Notes under the pieces: generated by a model | Databases searched by the model: none | Told to the model about the DNA's origin: nothing | Seen by the model: the letters and a program-made list of their open reading frames with translations, nothing else | In this document: piece by piece, positions 46,556 through 59,219 of the stretch | Layout of the letters: each line of letters opens with the position of its first letter | Numbering within the stretch: the stretch's first letter is position 1 | NCBI GenBank assembly: GCA_000733355.1 | Contig: JNVV01000029.1 | Span: 344,918 to 408,917, forward strand | DNA length: 64,000 nucleotides | DNA from: Falciphora oryzae | Lineage: Eukaryota; Ascomycota; Sordariomycetes; Magnaporthales; Magnaporthaceae | Direction: 5' to 3' | Position numbers and translations under genes: made by a program

Positions 46556-48598
46556 TCACGTCTCCCCGCCTTCCCTTCCTCCATCCCACTCGGCGGAGAG
46601 CTCCCACCGGCATGACCCCTGAGTATTCCCGTGGCCACCAGCCAAATCACTCCCCGCATCCATCACAGACGCCGATGGCCCGTCGTCGGGCCCCATGACG
46701 AAATTCTGCAGCCCATCCAGGCATTCCCCCAGCGCGGCGGCCTGCTCGCGGCTCGCCACCCTGGCCGCTTCCTGCTCGCTGCCCCTCAGCCGCGTGGCCT
46801 CGCACCACGTCTCGGCCAGGAACCTCTTCCCGGCGCCGGCGGTCCCGAGCCACGCAAGCTTGGCGACGAGCTCTTGCGCTACGTCCCACTGTGCGAGGCC
46901 GTCCGTGGCGGAGCGCTCCATCCACCTCTTCACGAGGGGGTCGAACCAGGCTTGGACCTCGGCGATGCTGCTTCCGCCGCCAACTTGGCCGAAAGTGCCT
47001 GGTGGTGATACTGCCGCCCCGCCGAGGAGAACGTATGCGCCGATGACTGTCCGCCAGAGCCAGAACTGCATCCACGGCTCGGAGGGCGCGATGGCGGGCG
47101 TCGGCGGCGGGGACAAAGGCGGGCTGCCCAGCAGCCAGGCCACAAGGCGGGGCTCGACCACGGATGTGCCCCAGTTCAACTCGTGGACGACGTGCATGAG
47201 CAGGTACGCCGCAGTTATCCACGCTGCCGCGGGGGCTGGGTACGTTGACCGGGGCATGGATGACGACGGCGAGGCGCTGCAGCCGCCGCGCCCGCATGTG
47301 GGTGGCGAAGGGTGGTCGACCCCGAAGTAGTCGGGGACAATGTCGGTCGGGTCGTCGCTCTGCACGACAAAAATGGGGGTTGCGGGTACAGCCCCGAATA
47401 TCTCGCTGGTGTTCGGTCGGGATTGCGCAGCGTTGCGGGCTGCCGCAATCAACGAGGTAATACTATTCTTGCAAAATTGGCACGGTTAGGTGAATGGTGG
47501 AGACAAAGAAATGGAGGTTGCCGCAAAAGGAAACGTATTCCGGAGCGGTCTATGGGGAAACTTACACAAACACCATCTGGGGCACCATCGGCGGCACCGC
47601 CCTTCCCTGGGCCTTGGCAAGGCCAAAGAGTCCGCGCATGTGCGCAGCCCCGGCCTCGTCCTCGCCCATGGCGGTCTCGGCCAGGGCCAAGCCGAGGGTC
47701 GAGGTCATGGATATGACGCAGGATTCCGGGCGCCCCTCGTCGATGAGCTGCTGAAGAATCCGCATCTTCTCGATCTTGTGGTAGAGATAGGTCTCCTCAA
47801 CTGGCTTTATGGAGCCGCCGAGCCACGAGGCATGCACGCACGCGCACGCAATGATGCTGTGGATCTTCAGGGAGTCCTCCGATCCGTTGAAGCTGTGAAC
47901 CGGCGGTTTTGTTGCCTGTCAGTGTGCTGTTTGCTTGTGCGGCTGGGTTGAAAAGCTGGGGAAGCCCACATTTGTAAAGGACTTTGGAAGAAAGGGATCA
48001 TGCTAGACGTCACATGACGGTAGTCGATGTCTAAAAAGCCAAGCTTGTAAGATTATGATGCACACCAAGCAGCCGACGCGCACATAATGAGATCACTTGA
48101 TGCCCCGTCCTCTTCACTTACAGTGCTGCAGCATCTCGTACGACCTAAAGGGCATCTCGACCGGGAGACTGTTGAAAGGGTCGACGGGCGGGGCTGCTCG
48201 TGGGAGCCACAGCGAGTGAGTGCTTGCCCAGTCACCTATAGCTGTGGTGTGGCTTCCGGGGCTCACCAGCGAGCTCGTGGCCCGAGTCGGAGATCTCGAC
48301 ACGGTCAGACACCCGCTGACGGTCGAGGCGGCGGTAGAGCCCTCGGGGTATTGACACTCTGTTCCCCTGACCAAACAGGTGGTGCTGGTGGATATGGTTT
48401 CAGCCTTCTTTTGTACTTTGTGCCCTCACTCCTCAGATGTGTCTTGGGTGTTGATATGAACACGCACCACACCGGCTTCTCGAGGGAGCAGCGGTTGTGC
48501 TTCCTCTTGCACTCGGCGCAGCCATTCCGAGTTCGCTTATGAGCAGCACGCCGTCGACGCGTAGGCTGAGAGTTCGGGTCGAGGTATTGGGATGCCAT
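46556..48598 (-). CDS. Zn2Cys6 transcription factor
   Basis: Exons read as 48598 to about 48450, about 48384-48125, about 47890-47570 and about 47450-46556. Inner borders are approximate. Exon 1 starts MASQYLDPNS and carries KRTRNGCAECKRKHNRCSLEKPVWC, followed across the first intron by TTCLVRGTECQYPEG, so six zinc-binding Cys are available. The Pfam-type fungal regulatory region follows: IIACACVHASWLGGSIKPVE, KIEKMRILQQLIDEGRPESC, AETAMGEDEAGAAHMRGLFGLAKAQG. The long last exon has YLLMHVVHELNWGTSVVEPRLVAWLLG and ends with a Gly-rich tail. The first junction is odd: the only phase that keeps the Cys pattern gives C-x3-C instead of C-x2-C and needs a weak GTTCAT donor. A short extra exon may lie near 47990-48120. 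Targets are unknown. Confidence 0.75.
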
Positions 48599-51064
48599 GG
48601 TTCCACTTGGCTAAATCAGAGGTCGAATTGGTCTGGGGCTCACCCTTCGAGGCCTTGGCGGTTGTCGAATCCGGGGGGAGAAATCATCACCAAGGCATCG
48701 GGGGATCTCACCCTTTTATCCTTGGCCCTCCGTCATCGCGGTACAGATTTCACGGCTGGCCGGTAGCATGGATCTCGTGACGGGGTATAGACCGCCATCG
48801 CTTGATGGTGGACAATAAGTAGTGGCGGACGATGTTCCTGGTTAGGAACTTGGGTGTTGATAGTGGGGCGATCGATGGCTTCCTGTTGCCTCAGCCCCTG
48901 ACCCCGACCGCAGCGGTTGGCCTCTCTCCCGCCAGGCTACTGAGCCCACGGGGAATATGAGATCGAAGGGGTTCTGCCATGGCATGCGGCGGGGGGTTGA
49001 GGGCTCGACCCCGTCAATTGCAGCACGAGATTGAGGTTGATGTCGTTCACATGGAAGCTGCATGCTGACTCAGGCCACGAGAACACGAAGCAGCCCTGTG
49101 AAATTTGGAATGTGGGGGCGGCGAGCTGCAAACTCGGTGCCCCACAACATCTTACAGCGGGCCACCCGCGCCAACTCAAATCTCACCTCCCCCAATTGCG
49201 ATTGCTTCTGCCAGGCAGCCTGCAAGTCAGCCCTACGAGAGGATAGAACATGGCCGTGTCGTCGGTATCGGCTCCCCCGCCTAACCCGAACCTCTCCTTG
49301 CACAGAACATGCGGCGATGCAACCCTGCTTGCATGTCAATGTTCCATCAGGGCTGAGTGCAGCATGCCGGTCCTGGTGTTATTCGCGACTTCGCGGTTTT
49401 GCAGGACGACGGGCGAGCCGCTCGGCAACCGTATTCGTCTCCTAACCTATCCTGAGCACCCGACCACCTACCTGTACCTGCCACTGCCCCCCTCTCCCGC
49501 TCCCAATCAGCGTCACATCGGCCTTGCTGGCGGCACATCCTTCCCATCATACCTCTAAATGCAGCAAACAACCCCGACGCCCGTGGTCCTTTTGCACTTC
49601 AGCTCGCGCGCCGGGAGGTCACCAGCTGATTATCTGGCTAGGCAGATTTGCGGGGAAGCCCCTGCAGAACCGTTCGACCTAGCCCGATTTTCCCTCTGTC
49701 TCTTATATCGTCCTGCACCATAGGGGCGTCATGCAGAGCCAGGGTCTATGGTTCGGTCATTCCGGAGCCATTTTCATATGTGCCTCGTCTTCTGATAGCA
49801 AACCCACCCGCCGCCAATGGGGGCTCTCTAGTTTGATGTTATCGCCATTTCCACACTCGAAAACAGACAGCTGATGCTTCCTAGGTTACATCTCTCTGGC
49901 ATCGCCAACAGGAAAAACGAGGCAGTCTTTGGTCTAGGCCGATGCTCCAGCGCCAAGTCTACCGAGGGTAGTGCCTCGGGATTACCTAGGTAGGCCCGTA
50001 CATATGGTGGCGTCTCACCTGTCAGCCCTATCAGGCACATCAGATATCCATGTCCCAAGCACCTAAAGTATGCTCATCTGGGTATATACAACGCTGTGCC
50101 GGGGGCTCTTGGCCCAGCGCGCTTGCGGCGGCAAATAGGGGGCTTCGTCCCGTCGCGTCTTGGCTTGAAATGGCCAACTAGACTAACACCCTCATATCCG
50201 CCATCCCCCGCCAGGGGCCGATTAATGGCATTACGTCAGGCCTTTAGCCCCAATACCAGGCCGAATTCGGTCGGGGCGAGGCCAGTGCTTATATGCCTTG
50301 ATGAATTTGGGGGTACCTTTTGCCTGGGCCGTGGGCAAGCCCGAGGTCTATTTCGACCATCTATGGCCTGCTCATTGGCTAGGCTTGCTGCCGAAGGTTG
50401 TGGCGTTCTCCCCTCCCTCGCCTTTATCCGCTGGCAACGCGGCAGCAGCACGGATAATATCGGATACCGGTCATCAGACAACCAATCAGGAGCTGAGTAC
50501 CTAGATACCAGCCAATTGCCACCTGCTACGGGGCACTAGACCACATTGCTGCAACGGACTTCCGGCGATCCGGTGCTTGGGGTTGCCTGACTGACCTGGC
50601 TACTTTGACGGTTGCTACTAACGACGGCATTTCCACAGCCAACAGCACCTACCTCGTTTTCCAGAATAGTGTAGTCTGGAGATCTAGCTTAACATACAGG
50701 CCGGCTACAAAGCCTGCCGTCCGGCCACCGCGCCTGGCGACACCTTTAACTATCTGCAGCCGAGATGGATTCTTTTTCTATGCATCACCCAGCTCGCGGG
50801 TATTCAGCAGTGACCAGGGAGAGGCTGGAGCGGCTAGTACAGAAATACTAGCCAGAATTCGGTTCCTTCTTCCTTCCGCCATGATGACACAGCATTTTCC
50901 AGAGACTCCATTGTCCAAGAAAGTCACCCGTCAGGTAATGTAGAAATCGCAGTTGGCCATAAAATCTATTATCTCGTTATTTAACACATGCGGTAGCGGT
51001 ATACGCTCTCTTGGATCCGCACCTAGGTCTATCTATCAACACGAATCGTACAGCCCTCGACGCC
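48599..51064. other. Long intergenic region
   Basis: No gene, RNA or repeat was recognised in about 2.5 kb. Short frames on both strands lack domains and coding-like third positions. The base composition at 49800-51000 is more AT-rich than the flanking genes. Confidence 0.5.
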
Positions 51065-53098
51065 TTACCAGCCCGCCCACCACGCGTAGTTGTTGGTCTG
51101 CTCGGGCGAGTCCCACACCAGGATGGCGCTGGTATCCCTCGGCCGCTCAGGCCACGCGTTCGCCAGGCCCTTCCAGACCCTGACGTCCTTCCAGACCGCA
51201 TCCCCCTCGCCCCCAGCCTCCTGCTTGCCATCACCCAGCCGCAGCGCGCCGGCGAAGAAGCTCAGCCCCGTGCTGTCCGCCCGGCCGGGGTAGATGCGGC
51301 TTGTGAGCGCGAAGCGGTCGTTGACAAACACCTCGAGCAGCGACCTGTCGTACACGACGGTGAACTTGAGGTCCTCGACCGCGCCGCCGTCGCCGGCCTG
51401 CCTGTACGGCGCAAAGTGGCCCTCGTGGTCGTACGTCCGGAACACGCCCGGCAGCGCGGCGCTGCTGTTTGCGCGGCCGACGGCGATGGCCGACCGCGCC
51501 GGGTCGAACGCGATGCTGGTGAACTCGGCGTTGTCCGGGCTCTGCGCGATCACCATGCCGGCCGCCTGCTTGGCGCCGCTCAGGGTAGCGGTCAGCACCC
51601 ACGAGTCGCCCAGGTCTGCCGCGACCTTGCGGGCCGGCGCGCCGGCCGCAACGGAGCCGACCTCGAGCGCCTCCTCCCTGGCGCCCGCGCGCAGCTTCTC
51701 CAGCACGTCGGGCAGCGGGCGGATGCCGAGCGTCTGCGCCGTGAACGAGGCGCCCCCTTCCTCGGCGACCCACTCGTTCCCGTCCAGCACCTTCTCCTGG
51801 CCCTGCGGCCGCGCCAGCCCGCGCGTCTCCTTGACGGACAGCTCCGTGGGCAGCGTGACGGCGCCCGCGTACCCCATGGCCTTGGCGACGGCAAAGTTCC
51901 AGCCGTCCTCGACGTCCTCGTTGGCCCACCCCCACATGACGCGCCGGTTGTTGTTGCCCTGGCGCGCGTCCAGGAACGACGCCTGCGCGTACGCCAGGCC
52001 CCAGTCGACGGCGCCGCCCGAAGTCGGCGTCAGCTCCACGGAGCCGTTGCCGCGCGCGGCGAGCCCGCCGCGGTTCCAGAGCGCCCACTGCTCGCGCTTG
52101 TGGCGCGTCGTCTGCCCGCCCTCGGCGCCCATCGTCACGAACCAGGCGGGCTTGCCTCCCGAGCTGGGTACCGGCAGGTCGAACAGGCCGCTGACCTCAA
52201 AGTTATAGCCGTACGAGCCCGTGACGTCGGGCACGCCCAGGCTGGAGTTGGCGGCGGGCTCCCACAGGGCGCCCAGGAAGGTCCAGTTGGTCAGGTTGGA
52301 GGCCGGGGCCGAGTACAGCGGCATGCGGGGGCCGATGAAGCCCGGGCGGGCCGAGCCGGGGAGCTCGCGGGGCACGTCGCCCGACTTGAGGCCGGAGCCC
52401 AGGACCATGTAGTAGTGGGGCTCGGAGCGCTTCAGGAGCGCGTCGAGCTCCGGGTTGGGGAAGAAGGACGGGTCGCGCCAGCCCGTGACGTTCCACCCCT
52501 CGGGAGGGGAGGCCAGGACGGTGCCGACCTCGGACCAGGTGGCGCCGCTGTCGCGCGACGTGTACAGGGCCTGGACCTCGGTGCCCTTGATGTAGGGCGA
52601 CTTCCAGTTAGTGGGGAGGGCGTGGATGCCCGTCGCGAAGGTGAGCAGGGTGCCGTCGCGCTCGCCCTTGACGTTGACGGGCTGCGTGGTCCCCGTGAAC
52701 TGCGACAGCGGGCTCGAGGGGTGGCCGCCCGCGGCGAGCGAGACGGCCGTGTCGTTGGCCCAGTCGCGCATGTCGGTCCAGTGGAAGAGGTCCTTGGAGA
52801 CGGCGTGCCCCCAGGAGATGTTGCCCCAGTTGACGTGGTTGGGGTGGTATTGGTAGTGCAGGTGGTACAGGTCCGTGGCCGGGTCGTAGACGGCGCCGCA
52901 GGGGTCGTTCATCCAGCTGTGCGGCGACGCAAAGTGCGAGCGGGGCCGCCAGCGGTCAAAGAGGCTGCTGTTGCCCGCGCTGCTGCGGAGCCACTCGGTC
53001 GTGAGCGGCTGGGGCACCGGCTGCTGCTGCTGCTGCGCCGCCACGCCGGACGCGGCGGCGAGCTGGAGCAGCGCGGCGAGGACGGTGGGCGCCTTCAT
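51065..53098 (-). CDS. Secreted GH32 beta-fructofuranosidase
   Basis: A single exon of 678 codons (677 residues). The N-terminus MKAPTVLAALLQLAAASGVAA is a signal peptide, followed by a Gln run. GH32 motifs appear in order: SWMNDPCGAV with the nucleophile Asp (canonical WMNDPNG), then FTGTTQPV, GWRDPSFF (RDP) and YNFEVSGLFDLP, where the acid/base Glu is followed by Val rather than the usual Cys. The C-terminal beta-sandwich domain includes VVYDRSLLEVFVNDRFALTSRIYPG. Many N-x-S/T sites fit secretion. The family hydrolyses sucrose or fructans outside the cell; the exact specificity cannot be read from the sequence. The gene is very GC-rich, so a long antisense open frame (51011-53167) arises by codon bias. 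Confidence 0.95.
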   Translation of the reverse strand: MKAPTVLAALLQLAAASGVAAQQQQQPVPQPLTTEWLRSSAGNSSLFDRWRPRSHFASPHSWMNDPCGAVYDPATDLYHLHYQYHPNHVNWGNISWGHAVSKDLFHWTDMRDWANDTAVSLAAGGHPSSPLSQFTGTTQPVNVKGERDGTLLTFATGIHALPTNWKSPYIKGTEVQALYTSRDSGATWSEVGTVLASPPEGWNVTGWRDPSFFPNPELDALLKRSEPHYYMVLGSGLKSGDVPRELPGSARPGFIGPRMPLYSAPASNLTNWTFLGALWEPAANSSLGVPDVTGSYGYNFEVSGLFDLPVPSSGGKPAWFVTMGAEGGQTTRHKREQWALWNRGGLAARGNGSVELTPTSGGAVDWGLAYAQASFLDARQGNNNRRVMWGWANEDVEDGWNFAVAKAMGYAGAVTLPTELSVKETRGLARPQGQEKVLDGNEWVAEEGGASFTAQTLGIRPLPDVLEKLRAGAREEALEVGSVAAGAPARKVAADLGDSWVLTATLSGAKQAAGMVIAQSPDNAEFTSIAFDPARSAIAVGRANSSAALPGVFRTYDHEGHFAPYRQAGDGGAVEDLKFTVVYDRSLLEVFVNDRFALTSRIYPGRADSTGLSFFAGALRLGDGKQEAGGEGDAVWKDVRVWKGLANAWPERPRDTSAILVWDSPEQTNNYAWWAGW

Positions 53099-54813
53099 CT
53101 CGGCCGGTTCGTCGTATGTGTGCGTGGACGTGTGTGTTGGAAAGAGACACAGGAACGTGCCGTGTAGGTCAAGCAGGCAGGAGATCTCCTACTTCTGCAA
53201 CGGAAAGAGAAGGACGACGGCGGCGGATGAGATGGATGGCGGTGCGTCCATGAGGGAGAGGCTCATCGCCAACAGGGTCGCAGCAGCCATGACGGATATA
53301 TGTATAAACCGCGAGCCCAGGTCGCATTCCCCGTGCCTCGTGACCCGCCCCTAACATGGCCGCCATGTCGTAATTTCCCAAGGGGCCGGGCAGCCAATGC
53401 AAGGCTCGAGTCAGTCTGTAAGTGACCCCAGCTTTTCTTTCTTCGGTCCGGCCCCGAGCACCCAAGAACGACCAACAAGCACGCCGACGTAAACATTTTG
53501 CAGGTGGCTCGCATGCTTCTGCGGGGAACTTGCGGGGATGGCTCCTTGGCCGGCGTAATGCCGGGGCAACTGGGCTAAGTAAGGCCGGGGGCCGCGATGA
53601 CACCCTTTCGGCCCCTTTTTTTTCCCCGTTGACGTGCGCCGGGACCCGTATTGGCCGAGTGGGTATCAATGGAAACTCAATTCTTTGCGTCCGTGACCAC
53701 TGACCGGGCAGCTGTTTGAATCGAACAGTGATTGCAGCTCAACCGGCCCTGGAGCTTTCTCGCCGTGCCTAGTGTTTTCTAGGTGCTTGGCAAGCTCCTC
53801 CGGCTTAAACGAATACCCCTCCGGCTACGCCAAATAGTTTTTATATCCCTCAATCGACCAGGGACTCTCGGCAGATGCCTCGGGAGAGCCGTTGGCATAA
53901 CGGCGCAGAACCGCCGCTCGCCGCAAGTCAAGGCGGGCCAGGGTCCTTGCGCCGTGACGGGGAGCCCAAGCTCGAGCCGAAAAAGGGGATCCTGGGGGGC
54001 CCAAATTTTCCATGAGGCCGAAAGAGGCCGATTGGGAAATATCTTGTCGCGGGTGGCATGATAAAGGGAGGACAAGGCGCAGGATGCAAGAGCCCCAGCA
54101 GAATAAAGGGTGAAAAGTTAAAAACCGTGTGACGTCCCCATGGCATCGCCGATTACGACGGTCCAAAAATGGAAACGTTCGAGAACAACGAACGACCAAA
54201 CTCCGCCTTTCAAATTCGCAATGAGGGTAGTATCAGAACAAGATATAAGAATCCTGGACACTTTCCTCTCGGAAAGTCCCCCCCGGACGAACTATGCAGT
54301 TGAGAATTGGAGGAAGAAAAGCCCAGCAACACCCCCTTAGTCTAAGCAACCCGTCTAAGCCTCAGGAGCCGTCCCACAATACCCCCTACAACCCAGCAGC
54401 CGCGCGCACACATCTTCCATCACCCCGAGCATAAGAAAAGGAGAAGAAAAGCGAGCAATGAGATGGTATCCATCATTAGGTACGCCTAGCAGTCTGCATC
54501 AAGAGAGAGCGAGGCAGGAAATAGAAGACAATAAAAGCAACAACAGCAACAGCACCAGCGCTGCACCAACATGTGCGTGTGCGTGTGCTCGCACCTCTAA
54601 CGTAGGTCGACGGCGCCCAACACTTCGGCTCTCTTTCCACACCCAACTCGCTAGTGTCCCAACCCGAGAAGCCCTCCCCAAGGCCATTCCAGACCAGGGG
54701 ACGCATGGAGAAAGAAAACCCGGTGGCCGCTCGCAAAAGCCAGCTGTTATCCAGAGTTTCTATATCCAAGCCAAAGGGCACAACCCTCGTTCCCGAGAAG
54801 AGAGGTAGCAACC
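53099..54813. other. Intergenic region
   Basis: Promoter of the GH32 gene on the left and 3' UTR of the cyclin gene on the right. No gene or RNA was recognised. Sequence at 54100-54560 is A-rich on the plus strand. Confidence 0.5.
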
Positions 54814-56649
54814 TCATTCTGTGGGGCCGTTGGTAGGACGGGACCTTTGGCCGACAACCTCCCGCGCGTAGAACTCGACCAGCATGGTGGCATAGGCCTC
54901 GAGGTCCTCTACGGGGACGGCCAGGCGAAAATCGTTGAGTAGAAGGAACTGAAGCTCAAGGTGGTTCAGCTCGGCGAGTGGAAGACCTCCGACCTGTAAC
55001 AGAAAGAAGTATGTTAGCGTGATGCAAGGTAAGTGGAAGAAAAAAAAAAAAAACTATAGCAGCATCCGGAGGGCAAGCAGACCCCAGTCACGACGAACCT
55101 TGGCATATCTCGAATTGGTGTAGAAAACATCCGAGAAGAACTTGCTCGCGCAAGTGACGCCGGCGATGATGAGCCGGTGAATGTTGTAGCTGTCCACCAC
55201 AAAGTAGGTGGCCGTGCTGCTGGCCAACGACCCCGTCGCCGTCGCCGCGTGATCCTCTTTCGAGGAGGCTGCTGATTTCCCGCTCCCCCGAGCCCGCTTC
55301 CTCCCTCCTGCTACGCTGTCGTTGCCGCCCTCCCCGTCATCGCTGCTGTCCGCTAGCTCCTCGTCCGTCTCGTCGCCGTCGTTCTCTCCTGCACCACCGC
55401 CGCCACTGCTGTCTTGTTCATCGTCGTCGCTGCCCATTACCACATCCTCTCCGTCATGCTGCTGCCTCTTGCTTCGTTGCTCACGTTGGGATCGACCCTG
55501 CTTCTCCTCCTCACTCTTGGCCACCAGCTCGTTCACCCGTTCCGTCATGCGATCAAAGTAGGCCAAAAGACTGAGGAAGACCTCAAATGTAGTGGGGCAG
55601 TACTTGTGAATGCGGCTCAGGTAGCTCAGGATGGTGATGGCAGGCACGTTCTTTCCATGGAACGCCAGGACACTGTTGGCGTATGGGCTCCCCGCGCTGG
55701 CACCGCCGGCCCCGCTCCCACCACCGCTGCTGCTGCTGCTCCCCTCCCCGCTACCAGACTCGCTCTGCTGCTGCGCTTGCTGCGCTTGACGCTGGTGTGC
55801 AGCGTTGCGGTTCAGCGCGTCGTGCTGCAGGTCGTTTGTGGTAGTGATCTTTGTGAGCAGCGCGGCCACCATCTCGATTATGTCGCCGATGGGCATCTCG
55901 CTGATGTCGTACTTCATCTGGGATAGTGGCGGGTCGTTTAGGAGGCCCGGCCCGTTGCCAGTCACGAGGTCGGCGCGGGCGAGCGACTGGATGTGGGCCA
56001 GGTCGTGGACCCGGATCGTCGTCTGCTGCGTCTGCCCGTCGGCCTGGCCGGGCATCGGCGTGGGCGAGTCTGGCACGACCCATTGCGGAAAGCTGTCGCT
56101 CGCGGGGGAGGGAATCGAGTGGGCGGCGGCGGAGGGGTGTTCGGCGGCCGAGGCGGGCGATTTGCCTTGGACAACGGTGGATGCCGATGATGCTACAGCG
56201 GTGGAGGAGGAAGAGAAGGGCGTGGCGACACCGTTGGGGTGGTCCGAGGCGTCCATGTGCGCCGACGGGATGACAGCGGCCGCATCCTGCGGCCGCGCGC
56301 CGGCCGAGTTCGAAACGCTCGGCGACGACGAGTCCGGTGGGGTGGGGAAGCGCGAGGCGCAGTCCTGGTCGTGTACGTGCTTTGTGTCTGCCCAGCCAGC
56401 GGCAGGCCTGGGCTGCTCCGTGGTCGAGGTGGCACGTTGCGGGTGCGAGAGGTCGTGATGGCGCGATGACGCTGATGACGGCGGTGGTTGTTGGTGGCGG
56501 TATGACGAGGAAGGAGCGTCGCGGGGGCGGCTGGAGGAGCGCAGCGATTGTGGGTGGTGCGATTGTTGTTGCGGGTGCTGTGACTGGAACACCATATTAT
56601 GGCGGAACCGCGAGGGGTCCGACGCAAAATCCCCGATTACAGTGGCCAT
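54814..56649 (-). CDS. PHO80/Pcl6-7-type cyclin
   Basis: Two exons, 56649-55099 and 54993-54814, give 577 codons (576 residues). The intron has a GTTCGT donor, a T-rich tract and a TTACAG acceptor. The first 210 residues are Ser/Pro/Gln/Ala-rich. The cyclin box starts near residue 325 (VPAITILSYLSRIHKYCPTT, FLSLLAYFDRM). A Ser/Asp/Glu/Gly-rich acidic insert of about 110 residues (365-475) interrupts it. It resumes with YFVVDSYNIHRLIIAGVTCA, KFFSDVFYTNSRYAKVGGL and LNHLELQFLLLNDFRLAV. The KYCPTT and YNIHRLIIAG patterns place it with the cyclins that bind a Pho85-type kinase, nearer Pcl6/Pcl7 than Pho80 itself. Such pairs act in phosphate and glycogen control. Stop is TGA after NGPTE. Confidence 0.9.
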
Positions 56650-59219
56650 GGTCCACCACGATCCCGGGCGAGGGAGCGGTCAGGCGGGATGGAAGATTCG
56701 GCGTCGCGGACACGGGCGCAGCGCAGGCCTGGGCACGACGCGGGGAGGATGCCGTCGGGCGATGGCGACGATGGCAAGAGTGGGTGGAGGAAGGGGCTGA
56801 GACGGACAGAGGACAAGTCAGCGATGCATGCCACGGCAAAAATCAAATGGTAATGGTTTTTCCAATGCCCGGCACTGGTTCAGGGTGGTGGCCCAGAACG
56901 CCTAATGGTGTGGTTTTGAGCGGTGCAATCTATCTCGTGCCTTATCGGACGGGCGAAAGCGCATCACGATAAAACCCCGGAGCGGGCAGGAAAAATGCAC
57001 CGAGGGGGAGCAACGTGGTGGTTGCGGCGACCAAGTGGGACACTCGACTGGGCCAGGCGGGGGGTGGGCGAGGGAGGGGAACTGCACCATCCACAGCGAC
57101 AGCCAACTGACTTGCTGGTCGTTAATAATACCGGTAATAGCAATCAAACAGCAAGCAACGACCCGAGAAAGAAAGAAAAAAAAAATAAGAATGAACCAGA
57201 GAAATGAGGCCGACGCAAGCACCCGAAATGTGAACCGTAGGGACCGACCGATCAATAAACACGCGCGCGGAGGGCAGCAGCAATGACGGAGAGGATGGAA
57301 AAGGGAGAAAAAATGAAGAAGGGGAGGAGGAACAGTAAGCCAAGGGCTGGAAGCAGATAGCTCAGGTATGTACGGCGCAGATCAACGCCTGCCGGGCCAT
57401 CGAAGGGCTGCAAGGACTTCATGCATTCACCAGGGGGAAGGAAGAAAAAAAAAAGATGGAGGGCGGAGGAGGGGCGAAGCGACATGGGAGGGCCCGGCAG
57501 CCGTGCCCAAAACGCCGACGGATGGCTTGGATGGTAGCGGGGTGGGGGGAGGGGGGGCTGAGATGCGAGGAGAGAGGCGCGCGTACAAGCAACGTGCATC
57601 ATCCTCCCTTCTCAGTAGCAGCAACGAGACCGACCCGACCAAGTGCGCTGCAGCACTGACTCCGGCCATGTCATGTCACCCAACGCCAGCCAGCTGGACG
57701 ACGCCCGCTACTGACGTTGACCAGATGCACCGCTGCAAGAGGCACATGCCGCGCACAGGCAGGCAGCGGGCGGCAGCCAGCATACCATAGCCAGCCTGGA
57801 TTGGCAGGGGACCAGGCGCCAACGAAGCGGAGCGGAGCAGCTCCAGGCAGGCGGGCGGCATGAAGATGGAGGCTGTTTTAACAAGTGGCAGATGGGCCCG
57901 CCGAGGTCGTTCCCATGCAACGGACTTTTTCTTTCTTGTTTTGTTGATCTGGACTGCGATGCCTTGCTCGGCTCCCAGGGTTCTACCCACCCGGGCCTTA
58001 TCGCCGGCCCGGCCTCGTCAACGGGGCTCTCACGCCCGGAGGCCTGGTGTGGCTGACGGAAAAGGACATGGAAAGGACCAGGTGGTAGTAGGGCGACTTG
58101 ATTGACACAACTGAGATGAGGAAGGGCCTCTGGCCGGTGGCAGTGGAGGACGAGAAGGAACCGGACGGAAGCTCGCGTCCGCGAATCGGCGGGGTGCAGC
58201 CGTCGGGCGACCATGGCTCTTCGTCCCGGACCGTCGACGCCATGTGCGTTCTTTCTCTCGTCTCTCGAGCACTCACTCCCGCATGCAGGCCCAACTCCAC
58301 GGCGGCACGCCAGGCGACGTCACAGAGGCGCTTTGACTTCACGCCATGCAGTGGCGAGGCGCTGGTGCGAAGAATAAAAAGAAAGGGGTGGGTAACACAT
58401 ATGGGGGGTCAGAGCTGCACTCGCTACTGGCAGTTGTTCCATGCAGCAAACTTGCAGTTGGAGGCATGTACGCATGGGCATATGTTGTGTGTGCGGGCGA
58501 GACATGCTATCGGAGGGGGGTGATACAGGAGGGGTGAGAAAACATGAGATGTCGCAGAGAATACAAGCACCGGGCTTACCGGAGGAGGCGCAGCGTCTTG
58601 GTTGTTCGAGGTTACACGATGGCGCATAGCATCGGTGACGTGCGTGGGTTTGCTGCTGCCGAGGGCGATTATCGGCGGGGTGAGGCCTCGTCGATCGGGG
58701 CTGCCGGCAGGTATCCTTTCTATAGGGGCCGAGTGATACTATCCCTCCATCAGGGTCGGTTATCTTGGGTCGCGTCGACTCGTGCTGTACTGTTCAAGTC
58801 GGTATTGCTTGGGCCGCGACCGTCTGGCGGGCAACGTGGTCCGGTTTCGTTCCCGCGTAGCTCCAATTTCCAGATGAACAAGAATAAAATGTTCCACCAA
58901 CTGATATCAGAAGGAATAGGACGAGGGATAGGTAAACAATGAGAAGTGAGAGAAAAAGGCCCGAAAGATGGGATAGGCGGTAGGTGCTGCCTCTATTCTT
59001 GGACTCAAAAGGGCCAAGCGGGGACAGGGACGTCAGGACACTGTTCTCATTCGACCGGTCGTGCGTGGTGGTGACAGTGTACTGTAGGTCGGGCTATCTG
59101 GCCAGACCCCGAAAAGCCCGGCAGAAAATGTGGATAGCGGCAAACCGATGGCGAAAAAAAAATTAGCCACAGGACCTCATTTTCTTGATCGGTGGCAAGT
59201 CGCCAGGGAAATGGGAGGG

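Noticed and set aside
51011..53167. 718-residue plus-strand open frame
   Set aside because: It is antisense to the GH32 gene and arises from extreme GC bias; its Arg/Ala/Gly-rich product has no domain.
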